DNA of 64,000 bases from contig NZ_RJAC01000017.1 in the NCBI RefSeq assembly GCF_003999975.1, forward strand, positions 62,001 through 126,000, written 5' to 3'. This DNA comes from Actinoplanes solisilvae (GTDB taxonomy: Bacteria; Actinomycetota; Actinomycetes; Mycobacteriales; Micromonosporaceae). The translations under genes and the position numbers were made by a program. The notes beneath the pieces are model-generated. The model saw only the letters and a list, made by a program, of their open reading frames with translations, had not been told where the DNA came from and searched no databases. Below, piece by piece: positions 16,924-25,711 of this stretch (positions within the stretch are counted from its first letter, which is position 1; the number at the start of each line of letters is the position of its first letter).

Positions 16924-18041
16924 GCGGTCGCGAGCCATCCGGCCGGGTCCTCCCGCACGCCGCGGATCACCGCGTCCGCGGCGCCGCGCATGGCCGCGTC
17001 GGCGCCCAGGGCGGCCGCACGCAGTGAGACGGGGGCCAGGTCGGCGGTGAGCACGCGGCGGCGCAGCTCGGCCTCGATGCCGCCGCGCAACCGCTCGAAC
17101 TCGGGCGCGTAGCCGCCGCCCAGCACGATCACGCCCAGGTCGAGCAGGTTGACCACGGCCGACAGGGCGATGCCGAGCGCGGCCGCGGCCAGGTCGGGAT
17201 CGGCTGCCACCGCTTCCTGGCCCGCGTACTGCTCGAGGCAGCCGTTCGCGCCGCAGCGGCAGGGCCGTCCGTCGGGGTAGACGGTGACGTGCCCGATCTC
17301 GCCGCTCCAGCCGCGCCCGCCGCGGTAGAGCTCGCCGTCGAGCACGATGCCGGCGCCGATGCCGATCTCGCCCGAGACGTAGAGGAAGGTCGGCTCGGCG
17401 CCGTCGGCCCGCAGCTCGCCCAGGGCGGCCAGGTTGGCCTCGTTGTCGACCGTGACCGGCAGGCCCGTCGCCGCCGTCAGGGGGGTCACCGCGTCGACGT
17501 CCTGCCAGCCGAGGTTGGGGGCGACGCGCACCAGGCCGCCCGGTGCCACCAGGCCGGGCACGGCGAGCGCGGCCCCGGCCAGCACCAGCCCGTCGGCGGT
17601 CGCCGCCTGCTGGGCCCGCGCGGCGAGCCGGATCACCTCGGCCAGGGAGTCGCACGGCGGCAGCAGCCGCTGGTCGGCCCGGGTCACGAAGCGGTGGCGC
17701 ACCGCGCCGGTCAGGTCGACGACGCAGGCGGCCAGGTAGTCGACGTTGATCTCGAGGCCCAGCCCGGCCGGGCCGTCGGGCGCCAGCGCCAGGCCGGCGG
17801 CGGGACGGCCGGCCCCCGTACGCGGGGCCGGGTCCAATTCGGTGAGCAGGGTGCCGGCGATGAGGTCGTCGACCAGCGCGGAGACGGTCGCCCGGGTGAG
17901 CCCGGTGGCGGCGGACACGGCCGCGCGGGACGGGCGATCTGCGCTGTTTGCCACAGTCTGCAACACGAGCGCGAGATTGTGGGCTCGCACGCTCGATTGG
18001 CGCACCGGACTACGGGAAGCACTCATCAGGCGGCCACTCAC
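16911..18041 (-). CDS. xylR: ROK-family repressor, probable xylose regulator
   Basis: A 376-residue ROK regulator: winged helix (about residues 15-85, with SAATGLTRATVSALVDDLI) followed by a sugar-kinase-like ROK domain with SGEIGIGAGIVLDG and the zinc motif CRCGANGCLEQY. It stands divergent to xylA-xylB, so it is most likely the xylose-responsive repressor of that operon and perhaps of itself. The start is either GTG at 18041 or ATG at 18026. Both lie just beside the xylA promoter, so binding of the repressor there could block both directions. Confidence 0.87.
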   Translation of the reverse strand: MSGRLMSASRSPVRQSSVRAHNLALVLQTVANSADRPSRAAVSAATGLTRATVSALVDDLIAGTLLTELDPAPRTGAGRPAAGLALAPDGPAGLGLEINVDYLAACVVDLTGAVRHRFVTRADQRLLPPCDSLAEVIRLAARAQQAATADGLVLAGAALAVPGLVAPGGLVRVAPNLGWQDVDAVTPLTAATGLPVTVDNEANLAALGELRADGAEPTFLYVSGEIGIGAGIVLDGELYRGGRGWSGEIGHVTVYPDGRPCRCGANGCLEQYAGQEAVAADPDLAAAALGIALSAVVNLLDLGVIVLGGGYAPEFERLRGGIEAELRRRVLTADLAPVSLRAAALGADAAMRGAADAVIRGVREDPAGWLATAQAV

Positions 18042-18045
18042 GGCC

Positions 18046-18074
18046 TTGACAATGCCATACCGTGGTCAAATAAT
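18046..18074 (+). promoter_or_regulatory. Sigma-70 promoter of xylAB with likely XylR operator
   Basis: A near-consensus pair: TTGACA at 18046-18051 and AATAAT at 18069-18074, separated by exactly 17 bp. The following sequence to about 18100 is AT-rich, in contrast to the genome. The -35 hexamer opens a TTGAC...GTCAA inverted pair (18046-18069), a candidate operator half-site arrangement for the ROK repressor encoded immediately upstream. Confidence 0.75.
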
Positions 18075-18115
18075 TCAACCAATAAACAAATCCCAACTGT
18101 TACGTGGAGGTAACC

Positions 18116-19303
18116 GTGGCCGCTCAACCCACCCGCGAAGACAAGTTCTCGTTCGGCCTGTGGACCATCGGGTGGCAGGCCCAGGACGCGTTCGGCGCGG
18201 CCACCCGGCCCGCGCTCGACCCGGTCGAGGCGGTGCACAAGCTCGCCGAGCTCGGCGCCTACGGCATCACGTTTCACGACGACGACCTGATCCCGTTCGG
18301 CTCCGACGCCCAGACCCGCGACGGCATCATCGCCGGGTTCAAGAAGGCGCTGGAAGAGACCGGCATCGTGGTCCCGATGGTCACCACGAACACGTTCAGC
18401 CACCCGGTCTTCAAGGACGGCGCGTTCACCAGCAACGACCGTTCCGTGCGGCGCTACGCGCTGCGCAAGGTGCTGCGCCAGGTCGACCTGGCCGCCGAGA
18501 TGGGCGCACAGACCTTCGTGCTCTGGGGCGGCCGCGAGGGCGCCGAGTACGACTCGGCCAAGGACATCAACGCGGCTCTCGACCGCTACCGCGAGGGCCT
18601 CAACCTCGTCGCGCAGTACAGCGAGGACAAGAACTACGGCCTGCGCTTCGCGATCGAGCCGAAGCCGAACGAGCCGCGCGGCGACATCCTGCTGCCGACC
18701 CTGGGCCACGCCATCGCCTTCACCTACGAGCTCGAGCGTCCCGAGCTGTTCGGCATCAACCCGGAGACGGGTCACGAGCAGATGTCGAACCTCAACTTCA
18801 CCCAGGGCATCGCCCAGGCGCTGTGGCAGGGCAAGCTCTTCCACATCGACCTGAACGGCCAGCACAGCGTCAAGTTCGACCAGGACCTGGTCTTCGGCCA
18901 CGGCGACCTGCTCAACGCGTTCTCGCTGGTCGACCTGCTCGAGCACGGCTCGATCGGTGGCGGCCCCAAGTACGACGGCCCTCGCCACTTCGACTACAAG
19001 CCCTCGCGCACCGAGAACATCGACGGCGTCTGGGAGTCGGCCCAGGCCAACATGCGCATGTACCTGCTGCTCAAGGAACGGGCCGAGGCGTTCCGCGCCG
19101 ACCCGGCCGTGCAGCAGGCGCTGGCCGACAGCAAGGTGCTCGAGCTGTCGACCCCGACGCTGAGCGCCGGCGAGACCTACCAGGACCTGCTGAACGACAA
19201 GAGCGCCTTCGAGGAGTTCGACGTCGACGCGGCCGGCGCCCAGGGCTACGGTTTCGTGAAGCTCAACCAGCTCGCCATCGACCACGTTCTCCGCGCGAAC
19301 TGA
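18116..19303 (+). CDS. xylA: Xylose isomerase
   Basis: A 395-residue enzyme that converts D-xylose to D-xylulose with two divalent metal ions. Catalytic and metal-binding stretches are all present: ITFHDDDLIPFG (His and Asp), IEPKPNEPRGD (Glu and Lys), NPETGHEQ (Glu and His), HIDLNGQ and HFDYKPSRTE (Asp). Length and sequence match the short Actinoplanes/Streptomyces group. The GTG at 18116 is chosen because GGAGG stands six bases before it. The frame's upstream GTG at 18104 is part of that ribosome-binding site. It is followed after 13 bp by xylB. Confidence 0.97.
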   Translation: MAAQPTREDKFSFGLWTIGWQAQDAFGAATRPALDPVEAVHKLAELGAYGITFHDDDLIPFGSDAQTRDGIIAGFKKALEETGIVVPMVTTNTFSHPVFKDGAFTSNDRSVRRYALRKVLRQVDLAAEMGAQTFVLWGGREGAEYDSAKDINAALDRYREGLNLVAQYSEDKNYGLRFAIEPKPNEPRGDILLPTLGHAIAFTYELERPELFGINPETGHEQMSNLNFTQGIAQALWQGKLFHIDLNGQHSVKFDQDLVFGHGDLLNAFSLVDLLEHGSIGGGPKYDGPRHFDYKPSRTENIDGVWESAQANMRMYLLLKERAEAFRADPAVQQALADSKVLELSTPTLSAGETYQDLLNDKSAFEEFDVDAAGAQGYGFVKLNQLAIDHVLRAN

Positions 19304-19316
19304 CCCAGAGGAAGAA

Positions 19317-20717
19317 ATGACTCTCGTAGCCGGGATCGACAGCTCCACCCAGTCCTGCAAGGTCGTCATCCGTGACGCGGAGACCGGCCGATTGGTCCGG
19401 CAGGGCCGCGCCGCGCACCCGGACGGCACCGAGGTGCACCCCGACGCGTGGTGGGCCGCGCTGCAGGAAGCGATCGACCAGGCCGGCGGCCTGGACGACG
19501 TGGCCGCCGCCTCGGTGGCCGGCCAGCAGCACGGCATGGTGGTGCTCGACGAGAACGGCGAAGTGGTCCGCCCGGCGCTGCTGTGGAACGACACTCGCAG
19601 CGCCGGCGCGGCCGCCGACCTCATCCAGGAGCTCGGCGGCCCCGACAAGTGGGCCGACGCGGTCGGCATCGTGCCGGTCGCCAGCTTCACCCTCACCAAG
19701 CTGCGCTGGCTCGCCCGCAACGAGCCGCAGAACGCGGCCCGGGTCGCCGCCGTGTGCCTGCCGCACGACTGGCTGACCTGGAAGCTCAGCGGGTCCACCG
19801 ACATCAGCACGATCAAGACCGACCGCAGCGACGCCAGCGGCACGCTCTACTGGTCGGCCCGCACCGACGAATACCGCCCCGACCTGCTCGAGCTCGGCTT
19901 CGGCCGGCTCATCGGCGTTCCCGAGGTGCTCGGCCCCACCGGCGTCGCGGGCCGGCTGCCCAACGGCGCCCCGCTCGGCCCCGGCGCGGGCGACAACGCG
20001 GCCGCCGCGTTCGGCACCGGTGCGGGCACGGGCGACGTCATCGTCTCGATCGGCACCTCGGGCACGGTCTTCGTCTCGTCCGACGTGTCGCCCAACGACC
20101 CGACCGGCACGGTCGCCGGGTTCGCCGACACCACCGGCCGGTTCCTGCCGATCGTGGTGACGCTGAACGCGGCCCGCGTGCTCGACGCGGCCGGCAAGCT
20201 GCTCGGCGTCGACCACGACGAGCTCTCCCGCCTGGCCCTCAGCGCCCCGGCCGGGGCCGACGGCCTGGTCCTGGTCCCCTACCTCGAGGGCGAGCGCACC
20301 CCCAACCGGCCCGACGCCACCGGCGCGATCCACGGGCTGACGCTCAAGACCTCCGACCCGGCCCACCTGGCCCGCGCGGCCGTCGAGGGCATGCTCTGCG
20401 CCCTCGCCGACGGCCTCGACGCGCTGGTCGCCAACGGCGCCGCGGCCAACCGCATCGTGCTGGTCGGCGGCGGCGCGCGCAGCGAGGCGGTCCGGCGCAT
20501 CGCCCCCGAGCTGTTCGGCCTGCCCGTGCTGGTGCCGCCCCCGGGCGAATACGTCGCCGACGGCGCCGCCCGTCAGGCCGCGTGGGTCGCTGCGGGCACC
20601 GGCGAGCCCCCGGTCTGGTCAGCCGCGGCCCCCGAGACGTACGAGGCCACCGGCGTCCCGATCATCCGGGAACAATACGCGGCCGCGCGTGACTACGTTG
20701 TCGATCGGTCCCGATAA
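19317..20717 (+). CDS. xylB: Xylulokinase (FGGY family)
   Basis: A 466-residue sugar kinase that phosphorylates D-xylulose, feeding the pentose phosphate pathway. FGGY features are the N-terminal AGIDSSTQSCKVVI, SVAGQQHGMVVLDENG, LLWNDTRSA, the nucleotide-site run GDVIVSIGTSGTVF, and the C-terminal signature IVLVGGGARSEAVRR. The ATG at 19317 follows an AGAGGAAG ribosome-binding site. It is the second gene of the xyl operon. A transporter starts 9 bp after its stop and is likely cotranscribed. Confidence 0.96.
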   Translation: MTLVAGIDSSTQSCKVVIRDAETGRLVRQGRAAHPDGTEVHPDAWWAALQEAIDQAGGLDDVAAASVAGQQHGMVVLDENGEVVRPALLWNDTRSAGAAADLIQELGGPDKWADAVGIVPVASFTLTKLRWLARNEPQNAARVAAVCLPHDWLTWKLSGSTDISTIKTDRSDASGTLYWSARTDEYRPDLLELGFGRLIGVPEVLGPTGVAGRLPNGAPLGPGAGDNAAAAFGTGAGTGDVIVSIGTSGTVFVSSDVSPNDPTGTVAGFADTTGRFLPIVVTLNAARVLDAAGKLLGVDHDELSRLALSAPAGADGLVLVPYLEGERTPNRPDATGAIHGLTLKTSDPAHLARAAVEGMLCALADGLDALVANGAAANRIVLVGGGARSEAVRRIAPELFGLPVLVPPPGEYVADGAARQAAWVAAGTGEPPVWSAAAPETYEATGVPIIREQYAAARDYVVDRSR

Positions 20718-20726
20718 CCTTCTCGC

Positions 20727-22193
20727 GTGACCAGGGGAGGATCGGCCCACCGCCTATACAGCGTGGTGGTGTTCGTCGTCCTCGCGTCGCTCGACAACGT
20801 CGCGATCGGGCTGGTGCCGCCGCTCTACGGCAGCATCGGCGACGCGTTCGGGGTGGGCGAGGGCCACATCGCCCTCGCCACCACGATCATGTTCCTGATC
20901 AGCGCGGTCGCCGCGATCGGCTTCGCGTACGCCGGCGACCGCACCGACCGCAAGCCGGTGCTCATCGTCGGCACGCTGATCTGGATCGCCGGCACCGCCT
21001 GGTCCGGCTTCTCCGGCAGCTACCCGAGCTTCCTGGCCAGCCAGGTCGTCGCCGCGTTCGGTCTGGGCGCCGTCGCCTCGGTCAGCTTCGCCGTGGTCAG
21101 CGACCTGATCTCGCCGAAGCGCCGCGGTCTCGTGATGAGCTTCTGGGGCCTGTCGCAGGGCGTCGGCACGCTCGCCGGCACCCTGGTCGGGGGTCTGCTC
21201 GGGCACGCCGACTGGCGTCAGCCGTTCCTGGTCACCGCGATCGCCGGCGGCGTCGCCACGGTCGCCTACCTGTTCACCTACAACGTGCCCCGCGGTGACA
21301 GCCAGCCCGAGCTCGCCGGGGTCGAATACGACGAGCGGATCCATCACGACCACCTGCCGGTGATCCTGCGGCGGCGTACGAATGTCTGGCTGATCCTGCA
21401 GGGCGGCACCGCCCAGATCGCCTTCGGCTCGCTCGTCTGGCTGCCCGTGCTGTTCCGCGCCCGCGCCGAGGACCAGGGCTATTCGACCAGCACGGCGATC
21501 GTGATCGGCAGCGTCTTCGCCACCCTGTTCCAGCTCGGCGGTGCCCTGTCGATCCTGGGCGGCCTGGCCGGCGACCGGCTCCAGCGGCGTACGCCCCGGG
21601 GTCGTGCCCTGGTCGCCGCGTTCGGCGTTCTCGCCGCCGTCCCGCTCTACATCGTGCTGTTCTTCGTGCCGATGCGCATCGAGGTGCCCGACGGCGCCGG
21701 CACCGGCACGATCATCCGGTCGGTCCTGGCCGACGTCTTCACCGAGCCGACGGTCGGCCTTTGCCTGCTCACCGCGGTCGTCGCGCTGATGCTCACCTCG
21801 GCCAACTCGCCCAACTGGTTCGCCATGATCGCCGACGTGAACCCGCCCGAGCACCGCGGCGCCGTCTACAGCCTCGGCAACCTGATCAACGGCTTCGGGC
21901 GGGCGGGCGGCAACGCGGTGGTGGCGGTCGCCTTCCGGGCGCTCTCGGGGGCCTTCCCGCCGCCGCTCAACTATGCGGTCGGGCTGGCCGCCTTCCAGCT
22001 CTTCTTCATCCCCACCGGTGTCATGTACTGGCTGGCCAGCAGGACGGTCGCGCGCGACATGACCGACACGCACGCCGCCCTGCTCGCCCGGGCCGCCGAA
22101 CTAGAGAGCCGCCCAGACGGTGACGTCGACGGGGACCCGCCCGTCGTCGTCGAGGGGCTCGCTGCTCAGCAGGACCCGCGCCCCGGCCGGTAG
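20727..22193 (+). CDS. MFS transporter in the xyl operon
   Basis: A 488-residue major facilitator with about 12 hydrophobic segments. The inter-helix motif GDRTDRKPVLIVG (about residues 70-82) is the conserved loop 2-3 sequence of the family. A short cytoplasmic loop (about 190-215) and a charged C-terminal tail of about 40 residues are visible. GTG at 20727 begins 9 bp after xylB, so it is probably regulated by xylose and may import a pentose or xyloside. The sequence alone does not show the substrate. Its last 93 bp overlap the convergent glucosidase gene, an unusually long overlap. Confidence 0.82.
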   Translation: MTRGGSAHRLYSVVVFVVLASLDNVAIGLVPPLYGSIGDAFGVGEGHIALATTIMFLISAVAAIGFAYAGDRTDRKPVLIVGTLIWIAGTAWSGFSGSYPSFLASQVVAAFGLGAVASVSFAVVSDLISPKRRGLVMSFWGLSQGVGTLAGTLVGGLLGHADWRQPFLVTAIAGGVATVAYLFTYNVPRGDSQPELAGVEYDERIHHDHLPVILRRRTNVWLILQGGTAQIAFGSLVWLPVLFRARAEDQGYSTSTAIVIGSVFATLFQLGGALSILGGLAGDRLQRRTPRGRALVAAFGVLAAVPLYIVLFFVPMRIEVPDGAGTGTIIRSVLADVFTEPTVGLCLLTAVVALMLTSANSPNWFAMIADVNPPEHRGAVYSLGNLINGFGRAGGNAVVAVAFRALSGAFPPPLNYAVGLAAFQLFFIPTGVMYWLASRTVARDMTDTHAALLARAAELESRPDGDVDGDPPVVVEGLAAQQDPRPGR

Positions 22194-23726
22194 CGCGACC
22201 GGCGCGGCCTCGAAGTTCGTCAGCACCAGCACGTCACCGTTGCGGAAGGCGAGCGCCCCCGCCGGAACGTCCTGCCAGGTCAGCGCGCCCGCGCCCAGCC
22301 CGTGCCCGCGGCGCAGGCCCAGCGCGGCGTGGTAGAGCTCCCACGTCGACCCGGCCACGCCCTGCTGGCGGTCGAGCGCGTATTCCGACCACGCCGCCGG
22401 CTGCGGGAGCCAGGACGCGTCGGTCGGGCCGAAGCCGTACGACGGGGCGTCCGCCTCCCACGGCAGCGGCACCCGGCAGCCGTCCCGCCCGCGCTCCGCG
22501 TGCCCCGACCGCTCCCAGGCCGGGTCCTGGCGTACGTCGTCGGGCATCGTGGTGTGCTCCGGCAGTCCCAGCTCCTCGCCCTGGTAGAGGTACGCCGACC
22601 CGGGCAGGCCGAGCATCTGCAGCGTGGCCGCCCGCGCCCGGCGAAGACCCAGAGCCGCGTCGGGCTGGGGATCGCCGGCGCCGATGCCGTGCTGGCGAGG
22701 TGTGCCGACCGGATAACCCAGCCGCGTCGCGTGCCGTACGACGTCGTGGTTGGACAGCACCCACGTCGTGGTCGCCCCGACCGCGTCGTTGGCGGCCAGG
22801 TTCTTGTCGATCACCGCGCGCAGGGCCGGCCCCGACCAGGCCGCGTCCAGGTATTCGAAGTTGAACGCCTGGTGCATCTCGTCGGGCCGCACGTAGCGGG
22901 CGAGCCGCTCGGCCGGCTGCACCCACGCCTCGGCGACCAGGATGCGCCCGCCCTCATAGCCGTCGAGCACCTCGCGCCACGACCGGTAGATCTCGTGGAC
23001 GCCCTCCTGGTCCCACATCGGCGGCGGCGGACCGGCCGGCTCGAGGCCGCCGAGGATCACGCTGGGCTGGGTCCAGTCGGTGAGGTCCCCGTCCTTGACC
23101 AGGCCGTGCGCGACGTCGACCCGGAAACCGTCGACGCCGCGGCCGAGCCAGAACCGCAGCACGTCGAGGAACTCGGCCCGCACCTCGGGATTGCTCCAGT
23201 TCAGGTCGGGCTGGCTGACGTCGAACAGGTGCAGATACCACTGGCCGTCGGGCAGCCGCTCCCACGCGCGGCCGCCGAAGACGCTCTGCCACGAGTTCGG
23301 CGGCTCCGACCCGTCGGCGCCCCGGCCGTCGCGGAAGATGTAGCGCTCCCGCTCGGGGCTGCCCGGTGCGGCGGCGAGCGCGGCCCGGAACCACTCGTGC
23401 TCGTCGGAGGTGTGGTTGGGCACCAGGTCGACGATGACCTTCAACCCGAGCTGGTGGGCCTCGGCGATCAGCTTGTCGGCATCGCCGAGGTCGCCGAAAC
23501 GCGGGTCGACGCCGCGGTAGTCGGCGACGTCGTAGCCGGCGTCGTGCTGCGGCGAGGGATAGAAGGGGGAGAGCCACACGGCGTCGACGCCGAGCTCCCG
23601 CAGGTGCGGCAGGCGCCCGGTGATCCCGGGCAGGTCGCCCATCCCGTCACCGTCGCTGTCGGCGAACGAGCGGGGATAGACCTGGTAGATGACGGCGTCC
23701 CGCCACCATGCGTCAGTACGCGGCAT
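22101..23726 (-). CDS. GH13 alpha-glucosidase / oligo-1,6-glucosidase type
   Basis: A 541-residue cytoplasmic glycoside hydrolase with no signal peptide. GH13 motifs in order: AVIYQVYPRSFADSDGDGMG, DLVPNHTS, GFRVDVAHG (nucleophile Asp), LVAEAWV (acid/base Glu) and LSNHDVVRH (transition-state Asp). It probably releases glucose from alpha-1,4 or alpha-1,6 oligosaccharides such as maltose, isomaltose or trehalose-like substrates. No ABC transporter or LacI regulator is adjacent. Its 3' end overlaps the MFS gene by 93 bp. Confidence 0.92.
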   Translation of the reverse strand: MPRTDAWWRDAVIYQVYPRSFADSDGDGMGDLPGITGRLPHLRELGVDAVWLSPFYPSPQHDAGYDVADYRGVDPRFGDLGDADKLIAEAHQLGLKVIVDLVPNHTSDEHEWFRAALAAAPGSPERERYIFRDGRGADGSEPPNSWQSVFGGRAWERLPDGQWYLHLFDVSQPDLNWSNPEVRAEFLDVLRFWLGRGVDGFRVDVAHGLVKDGDLTDWTQPSVILGGLEPAGPPPPMWDQEGVHEIYRSWREVLDGYEGGRILVAEAWVQPAERLARYVRPDEMHQAFNFEYLDAAWSGPALRAVIDKNLAANDAVGATTTWVLSNHDVVRHATRLGYPVGTPRQHGIGAGDPQPDAALGLRRARAATLQMLGLPGSAYLYQGEELGLPEHTTMPDDVRQDPAWERSGHAERGRDGCRVPLPWEADAPSYGFGPTDASWLPQPAAWSEYALDRQQGVAGSTWELYHAALGLRRGHGLGAGALTWQDVPAGALAFRNGDVLVLTNFEAAPVALPAGARVLLSSEPLDDDGRVPVDVTVWAAL

Positions 23727-23745
23727 GGAGCCCAGGCTAGTAGCC

Positions 23746-24462
23746 CTAGTCGTCGAGGATCGCGGCGAACCGTTCCTCGGCCAGGTCGAGCTGGTCGAGG
23801 ATGTGGTCCTTGGCCGCGATCGACAGCGGCGTGTCCGGGCGTCCGACCAGTTCGCGCAGCTTGGGGACGAGCGGGCGATACTTCGTGGCCGCCTTCACGG
23901 CCTTGTCCGGGGTGGTGTGTACGACCCCCACACCGTTGTCGGTGAAGTCGGAGACCTTGATGACCCGGGCCCACGGGTCACGCTCGAGGCTGGCCGCCAC
24001 GTGCGCCCGGTATTGCTCGTGGCGATCGCGATCGGGGTCGTACTCGGGGTTGGTGACCGACCGGACCAGCTCGGCCACCCGGGGGCCGAAGCGGGCGGCC
24101 AGTTCGGCGATCGCCGCCTCGGTCTGCTGGGAGCAGGTGCCCGCCGTCGTGCCGGCGAGCTCGGCCGGGTGGTCCTCGACGGCATCGTGCAACAGCGCCG
24201 CGGTGAGCACGTCCACGTCTCGTACGCCGTAGTACTTGATGATTCGGATGGCCACCCGCAGCAGATGGTTGAGGTAGGGCTCGCGCACCCGCCGGTCGTG
24301 CTCGTGCAGCCGGCTGGCCAGGTCGAGCGCCTCGATCAGCTGCTTGCGTTCGGCCTCCGGGAACGATTCCAGCTCGAGCAGGAACCGCTCGCGAAGGCCC
24401 GCCTCGCCGTACACCTCCGTGATCGCGTGCAGCGGCATCGAGAGCAGCATCCGTGGCGCCAT
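23746..24462 (-). CDS. HD-domain hydrolase related to (p)ppGpp hydrolases
   Basis: A 238-residue HD protein if started at ATG 24462. The HD pair is in LTAALLHDAVEDHPAE, and VIKVSDFTDNGVG corresponds to the later Asp-bearing motif of SpoT/MESH1 hydrolases (IKLADR-type). No synthetase or TGS/ACT domains are present. It could degrade (p)ppGpp or another nucleotide. Substrate is not proven. The open frame continues far upstream but that part is antisense to the MHYT gene, so the start was placed at the first ATG of the domain. No strong ribosome-binding site is seen. Confidence 0.75.
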   Translation of the reverse strand: MAPRMLLSMPLHAITEVYGEAGLRERFLLELESFPEAERKQLIEALDLASRLHEHDRRVREPYLNHLLRVAIRIIKYYGVRDVDVLTAALLHDAVEDHPAELAGTTAGTCSQQTEAAIAELAARFGPRVAELVRSVTNPEYDPDRDRHEQYRAHVAASLERDPWARVIKVSDFTDNGVGVVHTTPDKAVKAATKYRPLVPKLRELVGRPDTPLSIAAKDHILDQLDLAEERFAAILDD

Positions 24463-24482
24463 GCCGAGAACGTACCGGAGCG

Positions 24483-25358
24483 TCAGCCGTTGGTGGGCGA
24501 GCGCATCGGAACCGGGCGGGGCGAGGGCCGGCGGGCGGCCGTCGCGACCGTGGCCTGCTTGAGCGACCACGGGTTGCCCGGCTCGGCGTGTACGCCCCGC
24601 CGCGGGGTGCCGGCGCCGTCGGTGAACTCCTCCTCGGTCATCGCCTGCAGCGCGCTGAGGGCGACCCCGAGGATCGACGCCGCGGTGATCAGCGTGATCG
24701 GCACGATCATCGTGAGCGGCCGGAAACCGGTCACGCCGGGGATCGCGGCCGGGTCGAGGTGCACCGACATGGCGGCCATCCCGGTGTAGTGCATGCCGCA
24801 CACGGCGATCGCCATGATCACCGCGGCGCCGCCGATCGGCAGCCAGCTCTGCACCGACACGGTGAACCAGAGCGCGACCGTCGACGCCACGACCGCGATG
24901 ACCGCCGAGGCGGCGACCAGGGTGACGTCGTACCTCATCTCGCCGGCCACGCGCATGCCGAGCATGCCGGTGTAGTGCATGGCGAGTACTCCGCCGCCGG
25001 TCAGCACGCCTGCCATGATCGTCTTGGGCAGGTTGCGCCGGCCGTGGCCGACCATGAGCAGTCCCGCGCCGACGGCGAAGACCGCGAAGAGGAGGCTGCC
25101 GACGGTCATCGGCACGTCGAAGCGCACCGGGCTGGCCGGCACCTCGAAGCCGAGCATCGCCGCGAAGTGCATGAGCCAGATCGCGCCGCCGCCGATCGCG
25201 AACGCGCCGATCAGCAGCCAGCGGTTGCGCCGGCCCCGGGTGCGGGCACCGCGGGCGCGGGCGGTGCTGAGCAGGCCGAAGAAGGAACCGAGGAAAGCCA
25301 GCAGAAAAGCGGCCAGCGGGTTGAACGCGCCATAGGTGAAGTGATGGATCTCGGCCAC
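24483..25358 (-). CDS. MHYT-domain integral membrane sensor
   Basis: A 291-residue membrane protein with about seven hydrophobic helices and three copies of the MHYT signature: WLMHFAAMLGF, LAMHYTGMLGM and CGMHYTGMAAM. In this family the Met and His residues near the outer membrane face are proposed to bind copper and to sense oxygen, CO or NO. Unlike many MHYT proteins it has no GGDEF, EAL or kinase output domain, only an 80-residue polar tail. It is transcribed in the same direction as the HD hydrolase 20 bp downstream and may form an operon with it. Confidence 0.9.
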   Translation of the reverse strand: MAEIHHFTYGAFNPLAAFLLAFLGSFFGLLSTARARGARTRGRRNRWLLIGAFAIGGGAIWLMHFAAMLGFEVPASPVRFDVPMTVGSLLFAVFAVGAGLLMVGHGRRNLPKTIMAGVLTGGGVLAMHYTGMLGMRVAGEMRYDVTLVAASAVIAVVASTVALWFTVSVQSWLPIGGAAVIMAIAVCGMHYTGMAAMSVHLDPAAIPGVTGFRPLTMIVPITLITAASILGVALSALQAMTEEEFTDGAGTPRRGVHAEPGNPWSLKQATVATAARRPSPRPVPMRSPTNG

Positions 25359-25411
25359 TGGTGCCCCTCGCGGAAGATCGACGTATTGCCGCGAGTGATT
25401 CAGTCAGCGTT

Positions 25412-25449
25412 CCGCTTTGCCGCATCGCACCACGAGTGCGGCAAGGCGG
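25412..25449. other. Second hairpin upstream of the MHYT gene
   Basis: A 13-bp stem (ccgctttgccgca / tgcggcaaggcgg, one wobble pair) with a 12-base loop lies between the MHYT start and the terminator at 25458-25485. It could reinforce termination or be a leader structure of the MHYT gene. No T-run follows. Confidence 0.45.
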
Positions 25450-25457
25450 ACAAACGA

Positions 25458-25485
25458 AACCGGGCCACCCTTTGGTGACCCGGTT
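25458..25485 (-). terminator. Hairpin terminator after the GPGG small-protein gene
   Basis: A 12-bp stem (aaccgggccacc / ggtgacccggtt, one wobble pair) with loop cttt lies about 45 bp beyond the stop of the minus-strand gene at 25528. Confidence 0.65.
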
Positions 25486-25527
25486 CTCGGTTGTGGGGGA
25501 TTTGGGTACGGGTTGCGAGAACGCCGA

Positions 25528-25671
25528 TCAGGTGAAGATGCTGACGCCGCCGGGGCCCACCAGCAGGCCGACGACGATGAGCACGATTCCCCAGAGCAGC
25601 TGCCGCCGGAAGAGCGCGAGAATACCGGCGACCACCAGGATGACTGCGATGATCCAGAGGATTAAGTCCAT
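25528..25671 (-). CDS. GPGG-motif small membrane protein (47 residues)
   Basis: A 47-residue protein. It starts MDLILWIIAVILVVAGIL, has a short basic turn (FRRQ), a second hydrophobic helix, and ends VGPGGVSIFT. The GPGG-x-S-I-F ending is a signature of a conserved small actinobacterial membrane protein family of unknown function. Two transmembrane helices with the basic loop in the cytoplasm are expected. The ribosome-binding site is weak. A terminator follows. It stands alone between the MHYT gene and the phosphoesterase operon. Confidence 0.82.
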   Translation of the reverse strand: MDLILWIIAVILVVAGILALFRRQLLWGIVLIVVGLLVGPGGVSIFT

Positions 25672-25711
25672 GCATATCGAGTACCCGGCGCCGTAAAAAC
25701 GGAAACCTGGG

